Source of the DNA: Hymenobacter roseosalivarius DSM 11622 | Lineage (GTDB): Bacteria; Bacteroidota; Bacteroidia; Cytophagales; Hymenobacteraceae | Direction: 5' to 3' | DNA length: 64,000 nucleotides | Assembly (NCBI RefSeq): GCF_900176135.1 | Contig: NZ_FWWW01000091.1 | Location: 1 to 64,000 of the forward strand | Notes under the pieces: generated by a model | What the model saw: the letters and a program-made list of their open reading frames with translations, nothing else | What the model was told of the DNA's origin: nothing | Databases searched by the model: none | Shown: positions 51,922 to 59,574 of the stretch, in pieces | Layout of the letters: each line of letters begins with the position of its first letter | Position numbering within the stretch: the first letter of the stretch is position 1 | Program-made: the position numbers and the translations under genes

Positions 51922-52890
51922 TCAGGACTTGGGGGGCATTTCGGCCCAGAATACGCCTTTGCGCAGCCAGGCCAGCGTTGCCGCTTCGGGCGAATGAGGC
52001 TCGGGCTGCTGATCGTAATGCCACTCGCAGCGGGGCGGTAGGCTCATCAGAATGCTCTCGGTGCGCCCGCCGGTTTCCAGCCCAAATCGTGTGCCACGGT
52101 CGAAGGCCAGGTTAAACTCCGCGTAGCGCGACCGGCGCAGCATCTGCCAGTTTTCCTCGCGCGGACCGTAAGGCAGAGAGGCATTCTGGCGCATTAGCTC
52201 GGTATAGGTGGGGCCGAAAATGTCACCTATTTCTTGTACAAAGGCAAAAAGCTTGTCGGCCGAGCCATGCTGCCCCACGGTCAGACGGTCGAAGAAAATG
52301 CCCCCCACGCCGCGGGTTTCCTGCCGGTGGGGCAAATAAAAGTAGTCGTCGGCCGTTTCCCGAAAGCGCGGGTAATACGTGGTGTCGTGCCGGTCACAGG
52401 CGGTTTTCAGGGTTTGGTGAAACCAGCGGGCCTGGGCTTCATCCACGTAAATCGGCGTCAGATCGATGCCGCCGCCAAACCAAGCCTCGCCGTTGCCGGC
52501 CTCAAAATAGCGCACGTTCATGTGGATAATGGGCACCCTGGGACTGCGTGGATGCATGACTACGGACACGCCCGTGGCGAAAAAGTGCGGGTCGGGCATG
52601 AGCAGCACCTTGGCCGCCTGGGCGCTCATTTCGCCGTGCACCGCCGAAAAACCCACGCCGCCTTTTTCCAGAATGGCCCCATTTTCCAGTACCCGTGATA
52701 CGCCGCCGCCGCCGCCGGGCCGCTCCCACGCGTCGGTGTGGAAAGCCGCACCACCGTCGGCCGCTTCCAGCTGGGCACACAGACGCGTTTGGAAGGCCCG
52801 CATCCAGTCTTCGACAGCGGCGCGAAGCGGACCGGCCAGGGCAGCGGCTGGAGTTTTTGCCAAAGGTTGGCTGTTCAGTATTGAACTCAT
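51922..52890 (-). CDS. hemF: Oxygen-dependent coproporphyrinogen III oxidase
   Basis: A 322-residue enzyme of heme synthesis that decarboxylates coproporphyrinogen III with O2 in the cytosol. The start is the ATG of MSSILNSQPLAK. It has WERPGGGGGVSRVLENG, EKGGVGFSAVHG, HPRSPRVPIIHMNVRYFE, AWFGGGIDLTPIY, RGVGGIFFDRLTVG, RRSRYAEFNLAFDRGTRFGLETGGRTESILMSLPP. All family blocks are intact. A consensus promoter element is at 52920-52927. Presence of the aerobic enzyme fits an oxygen-respiring host. Confidence 0.97.
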   Translation of the reverse strand: MSSILNSQPLAKTPAAALAGPLRAAVEDWMRAFQTRLCAQLEAADGGAAFHTDAWERPGGGGGVSRVLENGAILEKGGVGFSAVHGEMSAQAAKVLLMPDPHFFATGVSVVMHPRSPRVPIIHMNVRYFEAGNGEAWFGGGIDLTPIYVDEAQARWFHQTLKTACDRHDTTYYPRFRETADDYFYLPHRQETRGVGGIFFDRLTVGQHGSADKLFAFVQEIGDIFGPTYTELMRQNASLPYGPREENWQMLRRSRYAEFNLAFDRGTRFGLETGGRTESILMSLPPRCEWHYDQQPEPHSPEAATLAWLRKGVFWAEMPPKS

Positions 52891-52919
52891 AGCGGATAAT
52901 TCGGAGCGGGTTCGTAGAC

Positions 52920-52927
52920 CAAAATTA
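52920..52927 (-). promoter_or_regulatory. Candidate -7 promoter element TAATTTTG for hemF
   Basis: Read on the minus strand, TAATTTTG matches TAnnTTTG and lies 30 bases before the hemF ATG. A near match for the divergent dehydrogenase gene, TAATTTCG, is at 52970-52977. Confidence 0.5.
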
Positions 52928-52999
52928 CGCAGAAAACCCGCCGCCTCACCAACTCTGCCCCCGATGCCGTAATTTCGCCTTCCCACTTTCCCGCCGTTC

Positions 53000-55147
53000 A
53001 TGCTGCACTCGACCGCCCCCGCGCCCGACACCGAATTTGCCTCCCACCCGCCCAATTTTACCGCGCCTAATCCCACCCGCGAAACGCTGTTGCGCGCCTA
53101 CCGCCTCATGCGCACGGCCGATGAAATGGCGCGTCTTTACGAGGAAAATAAGGCCGTAACGGCTAAATACGTGCATGCCACGGCGCGGGGCCACGAGGCC
53201 ATTCAGCTGGCCGCTGCCTTCCACCTGCTGCCCACCGACTACGCCGCGCCCTACTACCGCGACGATGCCATGCTGCTGGGCATAGGCATTACGCCCTACG
53301 AGCTTATGCTTCAGCTGATGGCCAAGCGGGACGACCCGTTCAGTGGGGGACGCACGTATTATTGCCATCCATCGTTGAGCCGGGCGGGCTTTCCCACCAT
53401 TCCCCACCAAAGCTCCGCTACCGGCATGCAGGCCATTCCGGCCACGGGTATGGCTCACGGAATCAAGTATTTAGAAGGCCAAAGGGTGCAAGGTTCGGCG
53501 GCCGATTATTCCTCGTCAACTACTGATGCCGCGCCGGTTGTCTTGTGCTCCATCGGGGATGGGGCCATGACGGAGGGCGAGGTGTCGGAGGCCCTGCAAA
53601 TGGCTGTTTTGCACCAGCTGCCCATTATTTATCTGGTGCAGGATAATGACTGGGGAATTTCGGCAACCGGGCGGGAGATGCGGGCCATGGACGCCTACGA
53701 ATTTGCATCTGGCTTTAAAGGACTGCACCGCCTGCGCGTAGATGGGGCTGATTTTTCGGCTTCGTATTCCGTTATGAGTGAGGCGTTTGCTTACGTGCGC
53801 CGCACCCGTGGCCCGGTGTTAGTGCACGCTAAGTGTCCGCTGCTCGGCCACCACACCAGCGGCGTGCGCCGCGAGTGGTACCGGGGTGACAACCTGGCCC
53901 AGCACACACCGCAGGACCCGTTGCCCCGCCTGCACCAGCAGCTGTTGCTGCGCAGCTTCACTAAACGAGAGCTGGAGCAAGCGGCCACCGAAGCCGCCGC
54001 CCTCGTGCGCGCCGATTATGAGCGCGCCCTCCTCGCGCCCTCGCCCGACCCCGCCACCTTCGCCGACCACGAATTTGCCCCCCAGGCCGTGACCGAGGAA
54101 GCTGGGGAACGTACGCCCGCCGGTGCCGACAAAGTGCTGATGGTGGATGCCGCACTGCACGCCGTTGATGATATTTTGCGCGAATTTCCCGAGGCCTTAT
54201 TCTATGGGCAGGACGTGGGCGGCGAGCTGGGGGGCGTTTTTCGCGAAGCGGCGCTGCTGGCCAAGAAGTACGGCGATGCGCGCGTATTCAATACGCCGAT
54301 TCAGGAAGCCTACATTGTGGGCAGCACGGCCGGCATGAGCGCCGTGGGTGCGAAGGCCATTGTCGAAATTCAGTTTGCCGACTACATCTGGCCGGCTCTC
54401 AATCAGCTGGTGGAAGAGTTGTCGAAGTCCTGTTATCTGTCGAATGGGCAGTTTCCGGTGCAGGCGCTGATCCGGGTACCCATTGGCGCGTACGGCGGGG
54501 GCGGGCCTTATCATTCGGGCTCTATTGAAAGCACCTTGCTTACTATTCGCGGTATTAAAGTGGTGTACCCGAGCAATGCTGCCGACATGAAAGGCTTACT
54601 GCGCGCTGCCTTCCTCGATCCTAATCCGGTAGTGCTGCTGGAGCATAAAGGGCTGTATTGGAGCAAAGTGCCCGGCACGGAAGATGCCAAAACCATTGAG
54701 CCGGCGGCGGGCTACGTGCTGCCGTTAGGTAAAGCCGCCATTGCCCAGGCCGCCGCCGCTGAGCAGCTGCGTCGGGGCAATACCTGCGTGGTAGTTACGT
54801 ATGGCATGGGTGTGCATTGGGCCAAAACGGCCAGTCGGCAGTTTCCCGGTCAGGTGGAGGTGTTAGACCTGCGTACCCTGAATCCATTGGATTTCGACGC
54901 CGTGCAGGCCGCCGTAGTGCGCCACAGCAAAGTGTTGGTACTCACCGAGGAACCCTTAATGAACTCCTTCGCCGAGTCGTTGGCGGGTCGCATTCAGCGC
55001 ACTTGCTTCCAGCAACTCGATGCGCCCGTATTCACGTTAGGTGCTGCTAATCTGCCCGCTATTGCGTTGAACGTGGACCTGGAGCGGCAGATGCTGCCCA
55101 ATCCGACTAAGGTAGCAGCGGCTTTGCAGGAACTGCTGGAATATTAA
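53000..55147 (+). CDS. Branched-chain 2-oxoacid dehydrogenase E1, fused alpha and beta subunits
   Basis: A 715-residue thiamin-diphosphate enzyme. Residues 30-340 are E1-alpha: HATARGHEAIQLAAAF, PYYRDDAMLLGIG, FPTIPHQSSATGMQAIPATG, and the ThDP motif GDGAMTEGEVSEAL (186-199) closing at Asn216 in QDNDWGIS. Residues from about 375 are E1-beta: VDAALHAVDDILREFPEALFYGQDVG, TPIQEAYIVGSTAGMSAVG, PYHSGSIESTLLTI. It decarboxylates branched-chain 2-oxoacids and passes the acyl group to E2 lipoate. The fused form is common in Bacteroidota. E2 and E3 are elsewhere. Confidence 0.95.
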   Translation: MLHSTAPAPDTEFASHPPNFTAPNPTRETLLRAYRLMRTADEMARLYEENKAVTAKYVHATARGHEAIQLAAAFHLLPTDYAAPYYRDDAMLLGIGITPYELMLQLMAKRDDPFSGGRTYYCHPSLSRAGFPTIPHQSSATGMQAIPATGMAHGIKYLEGQRVQGSAADYSSSTTDAAPVVLCSIGDGAMTEGEVSEALQMAVLHQLPIIYLVQDNDWGISATGREMRAMDAYEFASGFKGLHRLRVDGADFSASYSVMSEAFAYVRRTRGPVLVHAKCPLLGHHTSGVRREWYRGDNLAQHTPQDPLPRLHQQLLLRSFTKRELEQAATEAAALVRADYERALLAPSPDPATFADHEFAPQAVTEEAGERTPAGADKVLMVDAALHAVDDILREFPEALFYGQDVGGELGGVFREAALLAKKYGDARVFNTPIQEAYIVGSTAGMSAVGAKAIVEIQFADYIWPALNQLVEELSKSCYLSNGQFPVQALIRVPIGAYGGGGPYHSGSIESTLLTIRGIKVVYPSNAADMKGLLRAAFLDPNPVVLLEHKGLYWSKVPGTEDAKTIEPAAGYVLPLGKAAIAQAAAAEQLRRGNTCVVVTYGMGVHWAKTASRQFPGQVEVLDLRTLNPLDFDAVQAAVVRHSKVLVLTEEPLMNSFAESLAGRIQRTCFQQLDAPVFTLGAANLPAIALNVDLERQMLPNPTKVAAALQELLEY

Positions 55148-55267
55148 AGTACCATGTGTTCTGACGAGCGGCTTCATTTTTTGGTCCTAGTTAGCTCTGG
55201 GTGCTGAGTCTTCGGAAAAGGGCGCGGAGCAACAGTTGGTATAGGTACTTTTTAAGTTTTTAGCGTC

Positions 55268-55912
55268 ATGCGTCTTCTGTCAGTCAACACGGGGCTTCCC
55301 CAAGAAATCAGCTGGCAAGACAAGCTCGTGCGCACCAGCATTTTCAAGCAGCCCGTTGCCGAACCAGTGTATGTGCACGCGGAACACCTAGCCGGCGATG
55401 GGCAAGCCGATTTGCGGGTGCATGGCGGCCCAAACAAGGCGGTGTATGCCTATCCGCACGAGCACTACGCTTTTTGGCAAGACTTTCTGCCGCCCTCCAG
55501 GTTAGTTATCGGAGCCTTCGGTGAGAATCTGACAACTATTGGGCTACTGGAAAACCAGGTGCGGGTGGGCGACTGCTACCAGATAGGTACGGCCGTTCTG
55601 ATGGCTATTCAGCCCCGGCAGCCCTGCTTTAAGCTGGGCATTCGCTTGCAGGATGAAAGCATCGTGCGGCGCTTTGAGCAGTCCCGCCGAAGCGGTATTT
55701 ATTTTCGGGTGCAGCAGGAGGGCATACTCCAAGTGGGCGATGCCATCACCTTGGTACAGCCCTCCGCCTCCGCCGTCACTATTCAGGACATGATAGATAG
55801 CAACGCGCCGGGACCGAAAAACCCGCACAAAATTCGGGAAATTTTGGAGCTGCCGCATCTGTCGCCTAGTTGGCGGGAAAGACTAAGCCAACTAATAGCC
55901 GCAGGAAATTAG
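55268..55912 (+). CDS. MOSC-domain protein (YiiM-like)
   Basis: A 214-residue cytosolic protein. The MOSC domain covers most of it: LLSVNTGLPQEISW, GDGQADLRVHGGPNKAVYAYPHEHY (the HGG block), FGENLTTIGLLENQVRVGDCYQIGTAVL, QPRQPCFKLGIRL (the conserved cysteine) and RSGIYFRVQQEG. A short 3-alpha tail (LPHLSPSWRERLSQLI) follows, as in YiiM. Such enzymes reduce N-hydroxylated compounds using the molybdenum cofactor. A bidirectional terminator follows. Confidence 0.93.
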   Translation: MRLLSVNTGLPQEISWQDKLVRTSIFKQPVAEPVYVHAEHLAGDGQADLRVHGGPNKAVYAYPHEHYAFWQDFLPPSRLVIGAFGENLTTIGLLENQVRVGDCYQIGTAVLMAIQPRQPCFKLGIRLQDESIVRRFEQSRRSGIYFRVQQEGILQVGDAITLVQPSASAVTIQDMIDSNAPGPKNPHKIREILELPHLSPSWRERLSQLIAAGN

Positions 55913-55914
55913 CT

Positions 55915-55951
55915 AAAAAGCCCCCCAGAGCATCTCTGGGGGGGGCTTTTT
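55915..55951. terminator. Bidirectional terminator built from an inverted motif pair
   Basis: AAAAAGCCCCCCAGAG-CAT-CTCTGGGGGGGCTTTTT has a stem of about 15 bases with one extra G. Both arms are W(4)GCCCCCCA copies. It lies between the convergent MOSC and T9SS-protein genes. Confidence 0.92.
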
Positions 55952-55965
55952 GTTAATTCTGAAAG

Positions 55966-58900
55966 CTAATTCTTAACCAGCTTCAGCAGCTGATGGAAAT
56001 TGCTATTCGCTACCCGAATCATGTAAGTGCCCATAGGATAAACGGCTGTTGCCAAGCGTAAAGGAGCTCCACCAGCCGCCTCAAATCGGGCGAGCATTCG
56101 TCCGTCGGCCCCATGTATTTCTATAGTATATGTTACCTGTGCTAGCCCCGACAAATCGAGAATTGTGTAATCGGTAGCGGGGTTGGGGTAAAGCGTCAGC
56201 AGCGCGGCGGGTTGGGTGATAAAAGTAACGGGCCTTACCTCACTGAGCGTTGCTTTTTCGTTCGTATCTACCTGGCGCAGACGATAGTATACCGTGCCAG
56301 GCGTGGCCCCGATGTTTTTGTCGCGGAAATCATAGGCCTGACGCTGGGTAGTTGAGCCGCTTCCTAAACGCTGCCCTATCACTTCAAACACCTGTCCGTC
56401 GAGGGAGCGCTCAATGTCAAAGCGAGCATTGGTTTGCTCCTGAGCCGTGGCCCAGGAAAGCAGCGCGTCGCGTCCGGCGGCGTGAGCTTGAAAGTCGATG
56501 AGTACTACGGGTAGCGGAGCGGCCGGCAGCGGACCCTTTTCTGGCAACGTTATCTTTACTGGCTGGGGCACAAAGCGGAAATCGGCATCAGCCTGGGCTG
56601 GGTCGCGGCGGGGAGCGGTCGAGGGTGTCCCACCATAAGCAGGGTCAAAAATATCAACCAAGCCATTGCTATTATCGTCGTGGTAGTGCGCGTTGCCCGG
56701 ATCGAGGAAGTTTGGTATTTCATCGCCATCCGCATCTTCCAGCCAAGCCGGAACGGGGTTGCCAGCGGCCGCATAATACGATGCTTTGCCTGGGTTGACT
56801 GTGACGAACTTAGCCGCCCGAGCTATCAGATCATCAAGGCTGCTGTTGTTCTTATTATCATCAAAACCTTCCTGCCAGTCAGGAAAGGCATCATTGTCAG
56901 AGTTTAAGTCGAGCACGTCAGCCAAGGTGTCGCGGTCAGTATTTGCCAGGTTAGCTGCACTCAACTCCGTGCCGGCCGCGGCTACCAGTCCCGTGGCTGG
57001 ATCAGTGCCGGGGGCTGAATCGTAGGCATTATCCAGGCCATCGTGGTCGAAGTCCAGGCCCGAAGGGGCGCGGTAGGCAGCCGTGGTTTGGGCTTCGCGA
57101 TTGTCCAAAATACCATCGTTGTCGGAGTCCATGTCCAGCATATTCGGCACGCCGTCGGCATCAGAGTCTGCGTTAGCAAAAATGGTCTGGCGGCTACCCG
57201 CGCTGAGTTGAGCGGCCAACGGCATTCCCAACACATCAACCGCGCCGCCAATGCGACCCGAGCCCGACTGATACTGGGTGGGCATGACGTAGTTATTAGC
57301 TTCCAGCGCATCTGTGATGCCGTCGCCGTCCGAGTCAGCATCCTGATGGTTGGGGGTGCCGTCCAGATCCCGATCAAAGAGGTCATTGATACCATCCCCG
57401 TTCACATCGCGAAAGCCCCCCACGCCGGGCACCACGAAGGTGCCAGCCAAATAGCGTGGCGTGCCATTTACCAGCACATCAGGGTCGATACCAAAGCTTT
57501 CCAGTAAGTCAGGAATGCCGTCGTTGTCGTCGTCAATATCGGCCAGATCATCTACGCCATCCTGGTCAAAGTCGCAGCTGTAGGCGTAGGTATACATCGT
57601 CTCGCTGGGGGCCGAAATAAAGCCGTAGGTCCAGGTATTGATCGTGTAATCGTTGCCAGCCTCGTTGCTGTCGTCGCCCCAGCGGTGTACGCCCTGGTAA
57701 GCGGCGGTGCTGGAAATAACGCCATCGGTGCGCACGCTGGCCATGTCGGGCGCGGGGCGGGTTTCGGGGAAAAACTGCGGTTTGGCCGCCGTGAGCCGCG
57801 AGTCGTCCCAGTAGAGGCGGTCATAGTAGGTATTGCCCCCCACCGACGGCCGGATATTCTGCACCCGCAGCCCACTGGAATTGCCTTCCACATCATATAC
57901 CGGGAAGTTTACGGGAGCTCCCTGACTCGTGAAAGAGAGCTTAATGGGCAAGCCAGCCACTACTACCTTACCCGCGCGGTCCAGGCCATTCCATACCAGC
58001 GTGTTAGCTCCCGGCACCACCGACTGCTCCAACAGGACGTCGTCGCCGTCCTGTACGCCGTTGCTATTCAGGTCAATCAGAATAGCGACGGTGCCCGTCT
58101 CGTCGGAAACGGTGGTGAAAGCTACCTTCCCCAGGCCACCTTCGCAGAAACCGCGCTGAGAAGTAGTAAAGCGGGGCGCCGGGGCGCTGGGCCACAATTC
58201 TTTGTCGGGGTTGTTTACGAAGTTTGGATATTCGGGGTAGCCTGTATTGCCGGCCTGGCTGCGGCGGCGCTCCACGAAAGTAGCGCCGGTGGCCGCGCTG
58301 GCCCGTGAGCCATTAGCGTTCGAAACAAAGTAAAACACGAGCGGCCGAATCCCGGCCAGCTCGATCTGCTTCACGTAGTACTGGCCCTGGTGCTGAGGGC
58401 TCTCTATCAAAGGAAAAAGGGCAAAGTTGGCCGAAAGCCGGTTTTCATAGCCTGTGCCGCCCGACGTAGTAGTTGTGAACGACCACAGCTTGCTGAACAG
58501 CCGCCCTGGCTTTACCTGCCCGGCCGCGTCGCGCACGGTGAAGTCCCAGAAGTCATACTCAGAGCGCACGGCGCTCATGAAATTGGGGTTGCGGGCACCT
58601 AAATCATTGAAGCCCGCTTGGGTGCCTTTGTTTGTAAACTCGCCTTCCTGAGTGAACTCAACGTAAAAATCGCGGGTGGCACCGGTAGTATTCGTGTAGG
58701 TCAGGGGCTCATAGCCGCCGTCGCCGGCAGCTACGGAAGGCCCGATCTGGTGCTGAGCGGTAGTAGCAATTACGCCTGCCTGATTGGCCAGCAAGCTCGC
58801 CTGACTTGGGCTGGCCAAATCACGCAGCAGCTTGCTTTGGCTGACAATAGTGCCCGCGCCAGCTCCATAGCGGAGGGTAAGCAGCAGGTTGGCGTGCGTG

Positions 58901-59238
58901 CCGCCCCCGATCCGCGCTACGCGGTGCACCCCGTAGTTGAGGGTTTCGCCAGCCTTGAGCCGAATATGCAGGCGATAATCTTCCAGAAAAGAAACGTCGC
59001 TGGTGCCCCAGGCTAGCGGTTTTAAAAAGCCCAAAGACAAATTTAGCCCCCCGGTGGCGGCGTTTACATCGTGGGTCAGGAAGCCCGCCCGATCGTTTCG
59101 CGGGTCGGTGAGCGGGTACGGTAGGGTAGTAGCAGGATTAACAGCTTGGTTTGGCGTAAGCTGACGCGAGCCTTCAGCTAGCAACAGAGAGGGGGCAAGT
59201 GCTAAGACCAGAGCAATAGCGCGTAAGAATATTCTCAT
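55966..59238 (-). CDS. Secreted T9SS-sorted protein with DUF4114-like region and thrombospondin type 3 repeats
   Basis: A 1090-residue secreted protein with a signal peptide (MRIFLRAIALVLALAPSLLLA). Residues 30-540 are a beta-rich region that holds a DUF4114-like FYVEF...FYFVSNANGSR part. From about 550 to 905 calcium-binding thrombospondin type 3 repeats follow: DFDQDGVDDLADIDDDNDGI, DSDGDGITDALE, NADSDADGVPNMLD, DFDHDGLDNAYD and DADGDEIPNFLDP. A fibronectin-like domain (FQAHAAGRDALLSWATAQEQ) leads to a type A T9SS sorting tail with LTLYPNPATDYTILDLSG and a terminal KLVKN. It should be exported and attached to the cell surface. Role is unknown; adhesion or gliding is a guess. Confidence 0.88.
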   Translation of the reverse strand: MRIFLRAIALVLALAPSLLLAEGSRQLTPNQAVNPATTLPYPLTDPRNDRAGFLTHDVNAATGGLNLSLGFLKPLAWGTSDVSFLEDYRLHIRLKAGETLNYGVHRVARIGGGTHANLLLTLRYGAGAGTIVSQSKLLRDLASPSQASLLANQAGVIATTAQHQIGPSVAAGDGGYEPLTYTNTTGATRDFYVEFTQEGEFTNKGTQAGFNDLGARNPNFMSAVRSEYDFWDFTVRDAAGQVKPGRLFSKLWSFTTTTSGGTGYENRLSANFALFPLIESPQHQGQYYVKQIELAGIRPLVFYFVSNANGSRASAATGATFVERRRSQAGNTGYPEYPNFVNNPDKELWPSAPAPRFTTSQRGFCEGGLGKVAFTTVSDETGTVAILIDLNSNGVQDGDDVLLEQSVVPGANTLVWNGLDRAGKVVVAGLPIKLSFTSQGAPVNFPVYDVEGNSSGLRVQNIRPSVGGNTYYDRLYWDDSRLTAAKPQFFPETRPAPDMASVRTDGVISSTAAYQGVHRWGDDSNEAGNDYTINTWTYGFISAPSETMYTYAYSCDFDQDGVDDLADIDDDNDGIPDLLESFGIDPDVLVNGTPRYLAGTFVVPGVGGFRDVNGDGINDLFDRDLDGTPNHQDADSDGDGITDALEANNYVMPTQYQSGSGRIGGAVDVLGMPLAAQLSAGSRQTIFANADSDADGVPNMLDMDSDNDGILDNREAQTTAAYRAPSGLDFDHDGLDNAYDSAPGTDPATGLVAAAGTELSAANLANTDRDTLADVLDLNSDNDAFPDWQEGFDDNKNNSSLDDLIARAAKFVTVNPGKASYYAAAGNPVPAWLEDADGDEIPNFLDPGNAHYHDDNSNGLVDIFDPAYGGTPSTAPRRDPAQADADFRFVPQPVKITLPEKGPLPAAPLPVVLIDFQAHAAGRDALLSWATAQEQTNARFDIERSLDGQVFEVIGQRLGSGSTTQRQAYDFRDKNIGATPGTVYYRLRQVDTNEKATLSEVRPVTFITQPAALLTLYPNPATDYTILDLSGLAQVTYTIEIHGADGRMLARFEAAGGAPLRLATAVYPMGTYMIRVANSNFHQLLKLVKN

Positions 59239-59574
59239 ACAACAGAACCAGGCGTTAGGAGAAGCAGACCAGAGCCTACCCAGCGCGGCCCGGACGAGGA
59301 AGCCTGCGCTGCCCCGCGCCCAGACCCAGGCAGGAGAAACACAATTAACAGGAAGAGTAGAAGCGGTGTTAGGCTGCTTCTAAAGTAGAAATAAACCTAC
59401 GTCTCACAGATAATCGTGTGAGGTCTCGGATAGCAAAATTATGGCCATAAAACGCTTATATAGGCATTTTACGCGCTAAATATTGGTAAAAGCATATTGA
59501 TATGTAAAAGTAGTTTGTTTTGTTTTTATAACTTAACTAATGAAACCTTTTAATAAATAATGCTTGGTTAAATC
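59239..59574. other. AT-rich intergenic region
   Basis: About 336 bases separate the T9SS-protein gene from the TamA-like gene. Bases 59420-59570 are near 28 % GC and should hold the promoter of the T9SS protein. No gene, repeat or terminator stem is visible; the TamA-like gene ends here without a hairpin. Confidence 0.6.
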
